Below, piece by piece: positions 24,919 through 34,170 of a DNA stretch of 43,985 nucleotides. The notes under the pieces are model-generated. The model saw only the letters and a program-made list of their open reading frames with translations, was not told the DNA's origin and did no database searches. The DNA lies in NCBI GenBank assembly GCA_903916595.1, contig CAIWXI010000033.1, positions 1 through 43,985 on the forward strand, given 5' to 3'. The translations under genes were made by a program, and so were the position numbers. Within the stretch, counting starts at the first letter, position 1. Each line of letters starts with the position of its first letter. Source of the stretch: an uncultured Bacteroidales bacterium. Lineage in GTDB: Bacteria; Bacteroidota; Bacteroidia; Bacteroidales; FEN-979.

Positions 24919-25791
24919 ATGAAACAGAAAATTTTAAACGTCGACCTCACGGTAAACCTTGAACCCCGGATCAATTTTACACAGGATATTTTTCAGAAGA
25001 AAGAAATCAGGGGTCTCACCGAAGAATTGTCGAGGGTTGCCGGATATCTCTGGGACAGGAGGTGGGCCGAAAGGAATGCCGGGAATATTTCTGTCAACAT
25101 CACCTCATTTTTTTCACGGAAGGAGCTGGACAAACTTTCATCCTATCCTTTTCTGCCACTGCCCCGTGAATATCCCGGGCTCAGGAGGCAGCTCCTGCTG
25201 GTCACCGCTTCAGGGTCAAGAATGAGGGATCTGGCAAGGGAGCCCCTGGAAGGGATTTGCCTGGTATACATCAGTGATTCCTCAACCGCGTATCATGTTG
25301 TTGTGCCAGAGAAAACAGGAAGAGATCTGATGCCCACATCAGAACTGCCGACGCATCTGGCGATTCATGAGATGTTGTGCCGCACGGAAGCGAAGGAGAA
25401 AGTATTGATTCACTCTCATGTTACAGAGCTGATAGCCCTTACACACAATCCTGATTTTCGCACCAGCCAATCACTTACCGGAATCCTCTGGAAGATGCAT
25501 CCCGAAGCGGTGATGTTTCAGCCAAAAGGTTACGGTTTCGTACCACATACCATTCCGGGAACGGAGAAAATAGCCAACCTTACAGCCCGTTGTTTCGAGC
25601 AGAATCCGGTGGTGATATGGGAAAAGCATGGGGCCATGGCCATAGCGAAAACCATTTCAGAAGCTTTTGACGAGCTTGACCTCGCCGCGAAAGCAGCTGG
25701 TATTTACCTGAGCTGTTCCCGCGGCGGGTTTGAACCCGAAGGCCTGTCGAATGATGAAATCGCCGAGATCAGACAACACTATTGCCTGTAA
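24919..25791 (+). CDS. rhaD: Rhamnulose-1-phosphate aldolase-like class II aldolase
   Basis: 290 residues. Class II aldolase/adducin-type fold with RhaD features: WAERNAGNIS (48-58), LLVTASGSRMRDL, PTSELPTHLAIHE with Glu142, IHSHVTELIAL with zinc-ligand His165 and His167, and the third His in IWEKHGAM (His237). RhaD splits L-rhamnulose-1-phosphate into dihydroxyacetone phosphate and L-lactaldehyde. No rhaA, rhaB or rhamnose transporter is nearby, so the substrate is less certain than the fold; the role within this tRNA/cell-division operon is unexplained. Its 3' end overlaps the end of the convergent PID-CTERM gene by 13 bases. Confidence 0.75.
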   Translation: MKQKILNVDLTVNLEPRINFTQDIFQKKEIRGLTEELSRVAGYLWDRRWAERNAGNISVNITSFFSRKELDKLSSYPFLPLPREYPGLRRQLLLVTASGSRMRDLAREPLEGICLVYISDSSTAYHVVVPEKTGRDLMPTSELPTHLAIHEMLCRTEAKEKVLIHSHVTELIALTHNPDFRTSQSLTGILWKMHPEAVMFQPKGYGFVPHTIPGTEKIANLTARCFEQNPVVIWEKHGAMAIAKTISEAFDELDLAAKAAGIYLSCSRGGFEPEGLSNDEIAEIRQHYCL

Positions 25792-25997
25792 ACTTTAGAC
25801 AGATATTTTTTGCTCCCGTAAGCTGCACCCATTGCCAGAAGAATACCTAGTCCACCGTCTATCGGAGCTCCTACCGGATCACCCGCCCCATGTTCCTGGG
25901 GAGGTGGAGGCGGCCCGGGCTCATCGCTGAATGCCGGTAAAGCTGTGAACATGATCAACCCGCATCCCAGGGCCAATACTTTTATTATTGTTTTCAT
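25779..25997 (-). CDS. Small PID-CTERM sorting-signal protein
   Basis: 72 residues. Signal peptide (MKTIIKVLALGCGLIM...PAFS), then a Pro-rich spacer (EPGPPPPPQEHGAG), then DPVGAPIDGGLGILLAMGAAYGSKKYLSKVYRQ. The last part has the PID motif, a hydrophobic helix and a basic tail, the architecture of PID-CTERM domains, named as a Bacteroidota protein-sorting signal by analogy with PEP-CTERM. It would span the membrane once and may be processed by a dedicated transpeptidase; none is in the window. Almost nothing remains besides the two targeting signals, so this may be a carrier or structural peptide. Nine bases downstream of the G8-like gene; cotranscribed. Confidence 0.7.
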   Translation of the reverse strand: MKTIIKVLALGCGLIMFTALPAFSDEPGPPPPPQEHGAGDPVGAPIDGGLGILLAMGAAYGSKKYLSKVYRQ

Positions 25998-26006
25998 ACG
26001 ATCTGG

Positions 26007-28466
26007 TTATTTGCTGAATAAAAGTTTCTTTGAAACAGAAGATTTGCCTATTGTAAGGCGAACGATGTAATACGCGGGAGAAAGGTTCAGGCTGATCCTT
26101 GTAATTCCCGAAGGGATAAGCTGTTCCAGCACTGTTCTGCCGGCCATATCGTAAATAGTTAGTAGTTCGCAGCCCATAAAATCCTCAAGGCCTTTGATCC
26201 GGAGATCTCCTTTTTCGGAATGCAGCTTCACTTTTTCCAATGCCGGAGAAGTGTGGATGCCTGTTGTATTTTTATAATGCAGGAAAAACCTTTCATTTTC
26301 CTGGGTTTGATGACTTACAAAGTCATAAACGGTATCTTGCCTCAGGTCAATATTATTTGCTTCGAGACGGTCTTCCAGGTAAACGTCATCTTCACCCGAA
26401 AACGTTGCAGTTCCTCTGAACTCAAATCTCAAAGTATCGGATGTTCCTCTTTGAATACCAACAGGTATGATCCAGTTGTCCGGCAAAGTATCGGCCTGGA
26501 ATATTGAAAACCTACCTGATCTCAACAGGAAATACAGTTGAGGTGCATCATGGAAGCCAATTAGTTTGACAACATTAGCCATGGAGTCGGGAGGGTCTGC
26601 CGGGGGTCTGGGAATAAACAAAACACTTTCATCGCAATAGATACCGTTGGATAGCGAAATCTTTAATTCAAGGGGAATTTGTGCTTTATATCCACTCTGG
26701 GCGTTATGGGTTCGTGAAGCAGCCGGGATGACAAGGGAAGGTAAAGGGCCTGAAGCTTTAATAAAAAATCCCTGCATGGCCGGGATGATACCTTCGGCAA
26801 GAGTGCCAGTAAAACCGTTCCAGGTTTTGTAATTTCCCGAAGCCGGATCCCATACCCATACTGCATTCTGCACATTGATCTTTGACCAATTGTTTATATC
26901 GGCAGTAAGAGCTGAAGTATAGGGGTTCCCGATCAGGTTGAAGCCTCCGGGATCAGCAGTTGTGAAGCTTACCGGCATGTCCAGATCTGAATTGATGACA
27001 GAGCCTGAGAAATTTTTAATCACATCTGTTGCATAAGCAGCGAGATAGCCACATCCGGGCCTGAATGTACGGTCATCGCCTGGCTGAAAAGCAGTATTCC
27101 ATAAATTTGATGAAGTTTTTGAATTCACCCATTGGGCAAGAGGTTCATCCCATCGGTAAAAGTCTGTGCTGCTTTCCGGCGGGTCAGTCACAAATTCCGG
27201 TTGAATGTTTTGAGTTATGACAGGAGATGAAATCATATGATAGTTTGCATCATTTGCTGTAATGTATTTTGGGATGAATTTTTCTACTTTTACCGACCCG
27301 CTGCCGTTCAGTGAACCATAGTAAATAAACGAACCGGAAGCAGCGCCTGCATTGCCTGCCTTAAGTACAAGGCCATCCACCGGATTCAAAGTAAGATTAC
27401 CCTGTAGTGTAACAGCAATGGATTGAGGTATAATGAAGCTACACCCGTTTGCAATGCTGAGGTCACCGTTAATGGTAAGCTCGCCCGGGCCAACTGTCTT
27501 TTCGCCAGATCCGCTTATAATCAGATGCCCGTAAGGTGCAGGGGTGCCCACATTCTGAGCCCCTGTTCCGGAATATTCAAGGGTTGAGGCGGAACCGAAA
27601 GAATAAGAGTTGTAGGATGATCCGATGGTTCCCCAGTCGCCGGAAGTGAAATTCATTTTTCCCCCGTCATTAACGGTGGTTGTATGGCCGGCAGAACCGC
27701 TGTTGGTGCAGATGACCGAAGCAGCATTCACTGTTCCGCCGCTATTGACAGTAAATGCCACTGTGTAGGCCACGGAATTATTATCGGTGGTCAGATATAG
27801 TATCCCGCTTACTGTAAGCGTTCCGTTAACAGTAATAGATCCTCCGTAGCTTGAACCGTTAACAGCATTAGGTCCGTCGATACAGGCATTTCCCGGTACT
27901 CCTCCATTCCCCGTGCAGTTCAGAGTGCATCCCGGATTTACAATGACATGGAAGTTGGAAGCAGACTTGTTGTTGAATATAGCAGTGCCAGCGTACCCGA
28001 GATTCAAATTCATTGAAATAGTGAGTGTGGTCGTTGAGTTCAGCCCCGTGTACTTTCTTATTCTCGATGCGTCGAAGGCCCCGTTACCGCTGATAAGACA
28101 GGATACGCCTTCAATATTAAAGCTGATCCCATCGTAAACGGAACCGTTTCCAATAGTACCGTCGCAGGTAATATTCCCATAAATTTCCACGTATCTCTGG
28201 CTTCCGCCTGTATTTGCATAGAGTTTCCCCCCGGTTTCTACGACCAGGTTTGTGCAGGATTTTGTACCGCTGCTTGGAATGGTTATGGTGTGACCGGTTT
28301 TTATTGTTGCCTGATCACCTTGTACCGGGACCACTCCGCCCACCCATGTAGTGGCGCTGGTCCATGAACCGGATTGAGCTGTAATGATATCCGCGGCTTC
28401 GCAGTTGATGGAAGCCCAGGGCAATAACCAGCAGGCCATCAGCCCTGAAAAAATTTTTCCTTTCAT
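26007..28466 (-). CDS. Large secreted G8-like repeat protein with T9SS sorting domain
   Basis: 819 residues. Signal peptide (MKGKIFSGLMACWLLPW...CEA). Residues about 25-110 read SGSWTSATTWVGGVVPVQGDQATIKTGHTITIPSSG, closely matching the G8-type beta-helix opening. This is followed by many short, Gly/Thr/Ser-rich beta repeats (LTINGDL, LTVSGILYL, TVNSGGTVNA) typical of parallel beta-helix surface proteins. After about 390 comes a region with VEKFIPKYITANDANYHMISSPV and NLIGNPYTSAL, common in Bacteroidota surface proteins. The end (IYDMAGRTVLEQL, LSPAYYIVRL, KKLLFSK) is a T9SS type A sorting domain. Likely a cell-surface adhesin or polysaccharide-binding protein; no catalytic motif seen. Part of the operon 30931 to 25779. 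Confidence 0.8.
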   Translation of the reverse strand: MKGKIFSGLMACWLLPWASINCEAADIITAQSGSWTSATTWVGGVVPVQGDQATIKTGHTITIPSSGTKSCTNLVVETGGKLYANTGGSQRYVEIYGNITCDGTIGNGSVYDGISFNIEGVSCLISGNGAFDASRIRKYTGLNSTTTLTISMNLNLGYAGTAIFNNKSASNFHVIVNPGCTLNCTGNGGVPGNACIDGPNAVNGSSYGGSITVNGTLTVSGILYLTTDNNSVAYTVAFTVNSGGTVNAASVICTNSGSAGHTTTVNDGGKMNFTSGDWGTIGSSYNSYSFGSASTLEYSGTGAQNVGTPAPYGHLIISGSGEKTVGPGELTINGDLSIANGCSFIIPQSIAVTLQGNLTLNPVDGLVLKAGNAGAASGSFIYYGSLNGSGSVKVEKFIPKYITANDANYHMISSPVITQNIQPEFVTDPPESSTDFYRWDEPLAQWVNSKTSSNLWNTAFQPGDDRTFRPGCGYLAAYATDVIKNFSGSVINSDLDMPVSFTTADPGGFNLIGNPYTSALTADINNWSKINVQNAVWVWDPASGNYKTWNGFTGTLAEGIIPAMQGFFIKASGPLPSLVIPAASRTHNAQSGYKAQIPLELKISLSNGIYCDESVLFIPRPPADPPDSMANVVKLIGFHDAPQLYFLLRSGRFSIFQADTLPDNWIIPVGIQRGTSDTLRFEFRGTATFSGEDDVYLEDRLEANNIDLRQDTVYDFVSHQTQENERFFLHYKNTTGIHTSPALEKVKLHSEKGDLRIKGLEDFMGCELLTIYDMAGRTVLEQLIPSGITRISLNLSPAYYIVRLTIGKSSVSKKLLFSK

Positions 28467-28530
28467 AAGCGTTTTAATGCTTAATCCGGGAAGAGGAAGA
28501 AAGTGATAGGGTTAACGAAGAAAAAATATT

Positions 28531-29814
28531 TTATTTTTTACGCGCGGGGTTGCGGTAATATATTTTTCCTTTATAAGATTTTGAGTTTTTGAGGGCCTTT
28601 TGAGTGGTCGTGCCAGCTCTTTTGCCATTGATATATTTTGCGACAAAGGCATCGGGAACTTCCTTCGTTGCACGCAGATCGTTCATTAGCTTTTTAGCTT
28701 TATTGAAATCAGTGAACGAGCTTACAGTATAGCGGTACCATCCGCCTGAAAATTCTTTTACAACATCCTGGCTGAGTCTGAGCTTTTCTTTTACCTGTTC
28801 GGCACTAAATGTATTTTCTTTAAATGCAAAGACCTGGACCCGGTATGAGATTCCTTTTACCGGAGTATCCATTATATTGGTATCAGGCAGGATTTCTTCA
28901 CTAGCGGTGGTGTCGGGTGTAAGAACCGGCTGTTTAGGGTGAACTGAATCCTGGGATGGCGAAGGTGGAGTAAGCCTGGGATAAGAGGCCTGTTCTTTTG
29001 CGGCCTGTTCTTTTTGTTTTTCAGCTGCAATCTCGGCTGCCAGGAGAGGTTGAGGAGGAGGAGGTCCTATCTGTTTTTGGGGAGAAGCCGGGCTCAGTTT
29101 GTTGTTCGAAGGTTTGTTGAAGTTATAAGTGATGTTAAAAGCAAACAGACTGTACATGTCGTATGGATATCCACCAACCGTTGCATCAAGCCGGTCTATT
29201 GCCAAAGCCCTGATAGTCCATTCAAGCCCAAGATTTACTTTGTCTTTGATGCTGAAATAAGCGCCGAGACCGGCAGGAATTACAAGATGAGGATTAATGG
29301 TTGACCAACTCCCATCCCTGCGGATAATTTCTTTTGTGGTAATATCCCTTGTTTTTGTGATCCAGTCTGACATTCCAACGCCAACCGTTCCATAAACAAA
29401 GAAAAACCGTTTAGGATTATACCTTAGGATAAGATTGGAAAAATTAATCGTGGTATTGAGGTTAAGTTCAAAAAGGGTGCTTTCAAAATATTGGTTACAC
29501 AGGCTGCCGTCCTTGTATTTTACTTTTTCTCCCGCTAATCCACCCCAAAGAAACTGTGCCCTGAGCATGAATACATGGCTAAGCTGGCGGTTAAGAGAGA
29601 GGGTGCCGGCGAAACGGATCTCATTGACCGGGCTGGTAGCAGGAAGGAACCTGAATTCTTTCAGGTCACCAAAAAAGATATTCGGCCCTCCGCTAAGGCT
29701 GATCGACCAGTTACTGAAAAACCGCGACCCCAGGGTTCCGTTGGTTTGGGAACTGACCCGGGAAGCAGCGAACAGCAAAACAAGAAGAATAAAAAAACGG
29801 ATTGATTTGTTCAT
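28531..29814 (-). CDS. Outer-membrane barrel protein with C-terminal SPOR domain
   Basis: 427 residues. Signal peptide 1-22 (MNKSIRFFILLVLL...VSS). Residues about 30-235 look like an outer-membrane beta-barrel (WSISLSGGPNIFFGDLKEF, VFMLRAQFLWGGLAGEKVKY, FFVYGTVGVGMSDW, LGLEWTIRALAIDRLDATVGG). A Pro/Gln/Lys-rich linker (235-320) leads to a SPOR-type domain (about 325-400: SYRVQVFAFKENTFSAEQVKEKL, GGWYRYTVSSFTDFNKAKKLMNDLR). SPOR domains bind denuded peptidoglycan glycans, so the protein probably bridges outer membrane and cell wall. A basic tail follows. The upstream TPR gene ends 10 bases before its ATG; the G8-like gene starts 64 bases after its stop. Confidence 0.75.
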   Translation of the reverse strand: MNKSIRFFILLVLLFAASRVSSQTNGTLGSRFFSNWSISLSGGPNIFFGDLKEFRFLPATSPVNEIRFAGTLSLNRQLSHVFMLRAQFLWGGLAGEKVKYKDGSLCNQYFESTLFELNLNTTINFSNLILRYNPKRFFFVYGTVGVGMSDWITKTRDITTKEIIRRDGSWSTINPHLVIPAGLGAYFSIKDKVNLGLEWTIRALAIDRLDATVGGYPYDMYSLFAFNITYNFNKPSNNKLSPASPQKQIGPPPPQPLLAAEIAAEKQKEQAAKEQASYPRLTPPSPSQDSVHPKQPVLTPDTTASEEILPDTNIMDTPVKGISYRVQVFAFKENTFSAEQVKEKLRLSQDVVKEFSGGWYRYTVSSFTDFNKAKKLMNDLRATKEVPDAFVAKYINGKRAGTTTQKALKNSKSYKGKIYYRNPARKK

Positions 29815-29824
29815 ACGTCAATTG

Positions 29825-30931
29825 TTACTTTTTCAGCTGAAGCGCCCGGGTGAAGTCCCCAACCGAATTTGCATAGTCTCCCGTGGCTTTCAGTGCAAAT
29901 CCGCGGTAATAATATCCATCGGAAAAATCAGGTTTTAACTGGATGACCGTCGTAAAGTCAGCCACTGATCGTTTAAAATCGAGCATCTTCATATAGACCA
30001 GGCCGCGGTTGCATAATGCATCGATGCCTCTCGGGTTTTTCCGGATAGCGGCAGAAAGGTCTGATAAGGATTTCCCGTATTTCTCCATATACGCGTAAAG
30101 GCAGCCCCGGTTGTTATACCCCATATAGGAACGGGATTCACTTAAAAGCAGGTTGTATGATTTCATGGCTTGAATATTATCACCGGCCAGACGGTAAAGG
30201 TAGCCAAGATCGAGCAGTACCAGTGTGTCTTCAGGAGGTTTCAGGTCATGAACTTTCACGAGCATGTCTATAGATTTTTTATACCTGCCCAGGTTGTAGC
30301 TGTAAGTTCCATAGTTGTAATACGCTTCAAGGAATTTATCCTCCCGGGTACAGAAACCATAAAGAGCATCGATGAGAAGGGTGTCGGTAGGTTTGTTCAG
30401 TACCTGGTTGGTGCCCAGAATATATGAAATAAAGACTCTTTCTTTGGTAAATTCGGCGTTGTTCCAATAATCTGGTTTCATCAGTTCCTGCCCCGGAACA
30501 TTCAACGTGGCCCCGCAGATACTCAGGATGCTGTCTTTCATATGCAACTGCATGTATGATAGCGCAATGAAAAAGTTGCACATATTGCGGTTGATGTTGG
30601 TATCCTGCCTGGCTATTTTAAAATCCCTGATTGATTCAACATACATAGCTTGTTTAAGAAGGCTGATACCCCGGTAGAAATGGATCGCACTTTTTGCATT
30701 GCTCTTAGGGAAAAGGTCCTCCTTGTATTTATCGGCCAGGGTGGAAAAATCTGTTTTATAATTCAGAATACAAAGTTCCCTCATGGGCGGTACCTGGTCT
30801 TTTCCCTGTTTGTCTTTTGGATTATTATTGGCGGTGACTTTAGTTTTTCCGGGAGCTTTTTCCTGAGCGCGGCAAAACAGTGGTATCGCAATGATTATCA
30901 GGACTGCGGTAATGGAAATACAAGTTTTCAT
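29825..30931 (-). CDS. Secreted/periplasmic TPR-repeat protein
   Basis: 368 residues from ATG 30931, which directly starts the signal peptide (MKTCISITAVLIII...CRAQ); a longer frame begins at 30940. After a Lys-rich stretch come helix pairs with TPR features, clearest in the last 150 residues: ALYGFCTREDKFLEAYYNYGTYSYNLGRYKKSIDML, DTLVLLDLGYLYRLAGDNIQAMKSY, GIDALCNRGLVYMKMLDFKRSVADF and GYYYRGFALKATGDYANSVGDF. TPRs hold partner proteins. The location and position as first gene of the barrel-SPOR/G8/PID-CTERM operon suggest a periplasmic scaffold for assembly of the outer partners (inference). Confidence 0.75.
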   Translation of the reverse strand: MKTCISITAVLIIIAIPLFCRAQEKAPGKTKVTANNNPKDKQGKDQVPPMRELCILNYKTDFSTLADKYKEDLFPKSNAKSAIHFYRGISLLKQAMYVESIRDFKIARQDTNINRNMCNFFIALSYMQLHMKDSILSICGATLNVPGQELMKPDYWNNAEFTKERVFISYILGTNQVLNKPTDTLLIDALYGFCTREDKFLEAYYNYGTYSYNLGRYKKSIDMLVKVHDLKPPEDTLVLLDLGYLYRLAGDNIQAMKSYNLLLSESRSYMGYNNRGCLYAYMEKYGKSLSDLSAAIRKNPRGIDALCNRGLVYMKMLDFKRSVADFTTVIQLKPDFSDGYYYRGFALKATGDYANSVGDFTRALQLKK

Positions 30932-30937
30932 GGGTAG

Positions 30938-30945
30938 CAAATATA
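30938..30945 (-). promoter_or_regulatory. Promoter -7 box of the TPR operon
   Basis: TATATTTG on the minus strand (30945 to 30938) matches TAnnTTTG. Its 3' end is only seven bases from the ATG at 30931, so the transcript may start at or within a base or two of the start codon. The -33 region is T-rich but has no clean TTTG. Confidence 0.4.
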
Positions 30946-31032
30946 GATGCTTTTCAGTAAAAAAAAACAGCAGTTTCCGTAAGATATCATCGGATTATTA
31001 ACAATGATAACAATGCGATGAACTGCTTTTTG

Positions 31033-31040
31033 TATTTTTG
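31033..31040 (+). promoter_or_regulatory. Promoter -7 box of the DUF2723 gene
   Basis: TATTTTTG matches TAnnTTTG and lies 29 bases before the ATG at 31069. It lies downstream of the longer-frame ATG at 31018, which argues for the 31069 start. No -33 match. Confidence 0.4.
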
Positions 31041-31068
31041 CCGGCTATTCCGAAACGCAATTTTTTTT

Positions 31069-34000
31069 ATGAAGCAGTACCGAAAATTTAATACAATTGC
31101 CGGCTGGGTGGTGTTTGCCATCGCCGCTATTGTTTATATTAAAACTGTAGAACCTACTGTAAGCTGGTGGGATCCGGGCGAACACATCGCCACTTCCTAC
31201 AAGCTTCAGATCGGGCATCCTCCCGGGGCGCCTACCTTTCAGCTTACGGCCCGTTTCCTTTCGCTGTTTGCTTTTGGCGATACCGGCAAGGTCGCCGTGA
31301 TGATCAACATGATTTCGGTGCTTAGCAGCGCTTTCGCTATCCTGTTCCTGTTCTGGACTATCACGATGATAGCAAAAAAACTTGTCGTTCCGAAAGGGGA
31401 GGAGATGACCGCCGAAAGTATGTGGACCATACTCTCCGCCGGGTTTGTCGGGGCCATGACATTCACCTTTACCGATTCATTCTGGTTCTCGGCGGTGGAG
31501 GCGAACGTGTTTGCCATGTCGTATTTCTGTACTTCGGTAGTGGTATGGGCCATTTTCAAATGGGATGAGGTGGCGGATGAAAAACACAATTACCGATGGC
31601 TTATTTTCATTGCTTTCATGATCGGCCTTTCAATCGGAGTTCACCTTCTGAACCTTCTTACCATACCTGCTCTTTCGATGGTATACTATTTCAGAAAATA
31701 CAGTCATCCGACCAAATGGGGGATCTTAATTGCACTAGGGATCTCGTTTGTACTTGTTGCCGGGATGATGTATTTCGTGATCCCATGGATTCCCAAGCTT
31801 GCAAGTTATTTTGAACTTGCCTTTGTGAACGGGCTCGGAATGCCTTTCAATTCGGGGACTATCATCTATTTTCTTCTGTTTTTCGGTCTTCTGATATGGG
31901 GTTTATGGTACACGAGAGTCAAAGGAAAAACGGTATTAAATACTATTTTGCTTTCCCTTTCTTTTTTACTTATCGGCTATTCCGCTTTTATTTCGCTGGT
32001 GATCCGCTCCAACGCCGATACGCCCATCAACGAAAATAAACCAAAGGATGCCATCACTATGGTATCTTTTCTGAACAGAGAACAATACGGCACATGGCCT
32101 TTCCTTTACGGGCAGTATTATACGGCACCCATCATCGATTATGCTGATGCCAGCCCGATATATAAAAAAAACACAACCACCGGGAAATATGAGGTGATCG
32201 ATTCCCGAAAAGGGACAATTCCCATCTATGACCCCAGGTTCACTACTATTTTTCCACGTATGTGGTGCACCAACCAGGACAGGCCCGGAAGCTCGGAGTT
32301 CTTTAAAAACTGGGGAGGTCCTGGTGTACCCATGGAGATCACCGGCGAGAACGGCAAGACTCAGACTGTAAATAAACCGACTTTCGGCGAAAACCTGAAG
32401 TTCATGTTCACGTATCAGCTCAACTGGATGTACCTGCGCTATTTCCTCTGGAATTTCTCCGGACGACAGGATGATATCCAGAGCTTTGGGAGCATCAAGA
32501 ACGGGAACTGGATCACCGGCATTCCATTCATCGACAAATATCACGTGGGCAATTCTCTGACTGATCTTCCCGACAGCGTTAAGGCAAGGGCTTCTCATAA
32601 ATACTTCATGCTGCCTCTGATTCTCGGGCTCATCGGGTTCTTTTTTCAGATGAAAAGGGATTACCGTAATGCCCTCGTGGTGATTTTGCTTTTCTTTATG
32701 ACAGGCCTTGCAATAACCCTGTTTCTGAATCAGAAACCTTTTGAACCCAGGGAAAGGGATTATTCCTATGCCGGTTCATTCATGGCCTTTTCGATCTGGA
32801 TCGGACTTGGAGTGATTGCGCTGGTAGACCTTCTGCGCAGAAAAACAAAACTCAAAGGCCTTCTCCCGGTAATTCTGGTAACCGTTCTTACAACATTGCT
32901 GGTACCGGTGATCGTTGCACAGCAGAACTGGAAAAGCCATGACCGAGGCGGGAAATTCTCGGCCCGGGATTTTGCAGCGAACTATCTGAATTCATGTGAT
33001 AAAAATGCCATTCTGATAACCAACGGCGATAATGATACTTTTCCACTCTGGTACAACCAGGAAGTTGAAGGCGTAAGAACAGATGTACGCATCATCAACA
33101 GGGAACTGGCCTCAGGCTCATGGTATATCGAACAATTATATAAAAAGATGTACGATTCAGACCCGGTTCCTTTAAGCCTCCCCGTTGAACAGTATCAACC
33201 CGGCACCAATGATATCATCACCTATTATGATGTTGGTTTTAAAGGATCCGTGGAACTAAAGGATCTGGTGGAGTTCATCAAGAGCAAGGATCCCCAGACG
33301 TATGTGACCCTGCAGAACGGCGAAAAGATCAAATTTTTCCCGGCAAAGAAGATAAAGATCACCGTGAACAAGGAAAATTGTTTGAAATACGGTATCGTTC
33401 CTGAATATTTCAAGGATAAGATAGTGGATTCTATCATCTTTAACATCAAATCGAACCTGCTTTACAAGAATGATATCATGACTCTCGATCTGATCGCCAC
33501 CAGCGACTGGAAAAGGCCGGTGTATTTTGCAGCGCCAAATACCGTGCGCAATTTCCTCGACATTGAACAGTACTGCTATATGGAAGGCTGGGTTTACAAG
33601 TTCATGCCTGTAAAGCCCGATTCAAGCAATTACATTCCCTCGCTTGGTAGTATTGATGCCCTTGGTTCATATAACATCACCATGAACAAATTCAAATGGG
33701 GCAATCTCGATGATCCTAAAGTATATGTTGACCCGGAGAGCTATAATAATTCAATGCGGCCGAAGATGCAGGCCCTTTTCGTGGGGCAGATGCTGCTCGA
33801 CAAGGGTATGAAGAAGGAATGCAAGGCGCTGATCGACCAGTACCTGACCAGGTTCCCTGATCCCAAATTCGTTTACGATGTATATAACATGCCGTTTGTC
33901 GACATGTACTATAAGGTTGGGGATATCTCATCCGCAGTAAAACTAAGTAACAGGATTGCAGACATCACGGGGCAGAACCTCGACTATTATGCATCTTTTG

Positions 34001-34143
34001 CAGCCGGAGACAGGACGGCATTCAATGACGATGTGCAGACCGCAACGGAGATGCTCCAGAGGCTTAAATCGGCCGCCGATCAGAACAATCAACCGAAACT
34101 CAGCGCAAAAATCGAAGCCCTGATAAAGCAAAAGAATCTGTAA
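31069..34143 (+). CDS. DUF2723 polytopic membrane protein, probable glycosyltransferase-type
   Basis: 1024 residues from ATG 31069 (a longer frame to 31018 is less likely). The first segment, KFNTIAGWVVFAIAAIVYIKTVEPTVSWWDPGEHIATSYKLQIGHPPGAPTF, is the DUF2723 signature. WDPGE carries an acidic pair in the first extracytoplasmic loop, as in GT-C glycosyltransferases. About ten further hydrophobic helices follow to residue about 620, then a large soluble C-terminal domain starting near NYLNSCDKNAILITNGDNDTFPLWYNQEVEGVRTDVRIINREL. Eukaryotic TMEM260, in the same family, is an O-mannosyltransferase, so sugar transfer to exported proteins is a reasonable but unproven role. Stand-alone gene, divergent from the TPR operon. 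Confidence 0.8.
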   Translation: MKQYRKFNTIAGWVVFAIAAIVYIKTVEPTVSWWDPGEHIATSYKLQIGHPPGAPTFQLTARFLSLFAFGDTGKVAVMINMISVLSSAFAILFLFWTITMIAKKLVVPKGEEMTAESMWTILSAGFVGAMTFTFTDSFWFSAVEANVFAMSYFCTSVVVWAIFKWDEVADEKHNYRWLIFIAFMIGLSIGVHLLNLLTIPALSMVYYFRKYSHPTKWGILIALGISFVLVAGMMYFVIPWIPKLASYFELAFVNGLGMPFNSGTIIYFLLFFGLLIWGLWYTRVKGKTVLNTILLSLSFLLIGYSAFISLVIRSNADTPINENKPKDAITMVSFLNREQYGTWPFLYGQYYTAPIIDYADASPIYKKNTTTGKYEVIDSRKGTIPIYDPRFTTIFPRMWCTNQDRPGSSEFFKNWGGPGVPMEITGENGKTQTVNKPTFGENLKFMFTYQLNWMYLRYFLWNFSGRQDDIQSFGSIKNGNWITGIPFIDKYHVGNSLTDLPDSVKARASHKYFMLPLILGLIGFFFQMKRDYRNALVVILLFFMTGLAITLFLNQKPFEPRERDYSYAGSFMAFSIWIGLGVIALVDLLRRKTKLKGLLPVILVTVLTTLLVPVIVAQQNWKSHDRGGKFSARDFAANYLNSCDKNAILITNGDNDTFPLWYNQEVEGVRTDVRIINRELASGSWYIEQLYKKMYDSDPVPLSLPVEQYQPGTNDIITYYDVGFKGSVELKDLVEFIKSKDPQTYVTLQNGEKIKFFPAKKIKITVNKENCLKYGIVPEYFKDKIVDSIIFNIKSNLLYKNDIMTLDLIATSDWKRPVYFAAPNTVRNFLDIEQYCYMEGWVYKFMPVKPDSSNYIPSLGSIDALGSYNITMNKFKWGNLDDPKVYVDPESYNNSMRPKMQALFVGQMLLDKGMKKECKALIDQYLTRFPDPKFVYDVYNMPFVDMYYKVGDISSAVKLSNRIADITGQNLDYYASFAAGDRTAFNDDVQTATEMLQRLKSAADQNNQPKLSAKIEALIKQKNL

Positions 34144-34170
34144 ATATCGCAGATAACAAAGCGCAGGGCA

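Noticed and set aside
28467-28530. Separate promoter or terminator between the barrel-SPOR and G8-like genes
   Set aside because: The 64 bases contain only a weak AAGC...GCTT symmetry and no TAnnTTTG box, so a shared transcript remains the simpler reading.
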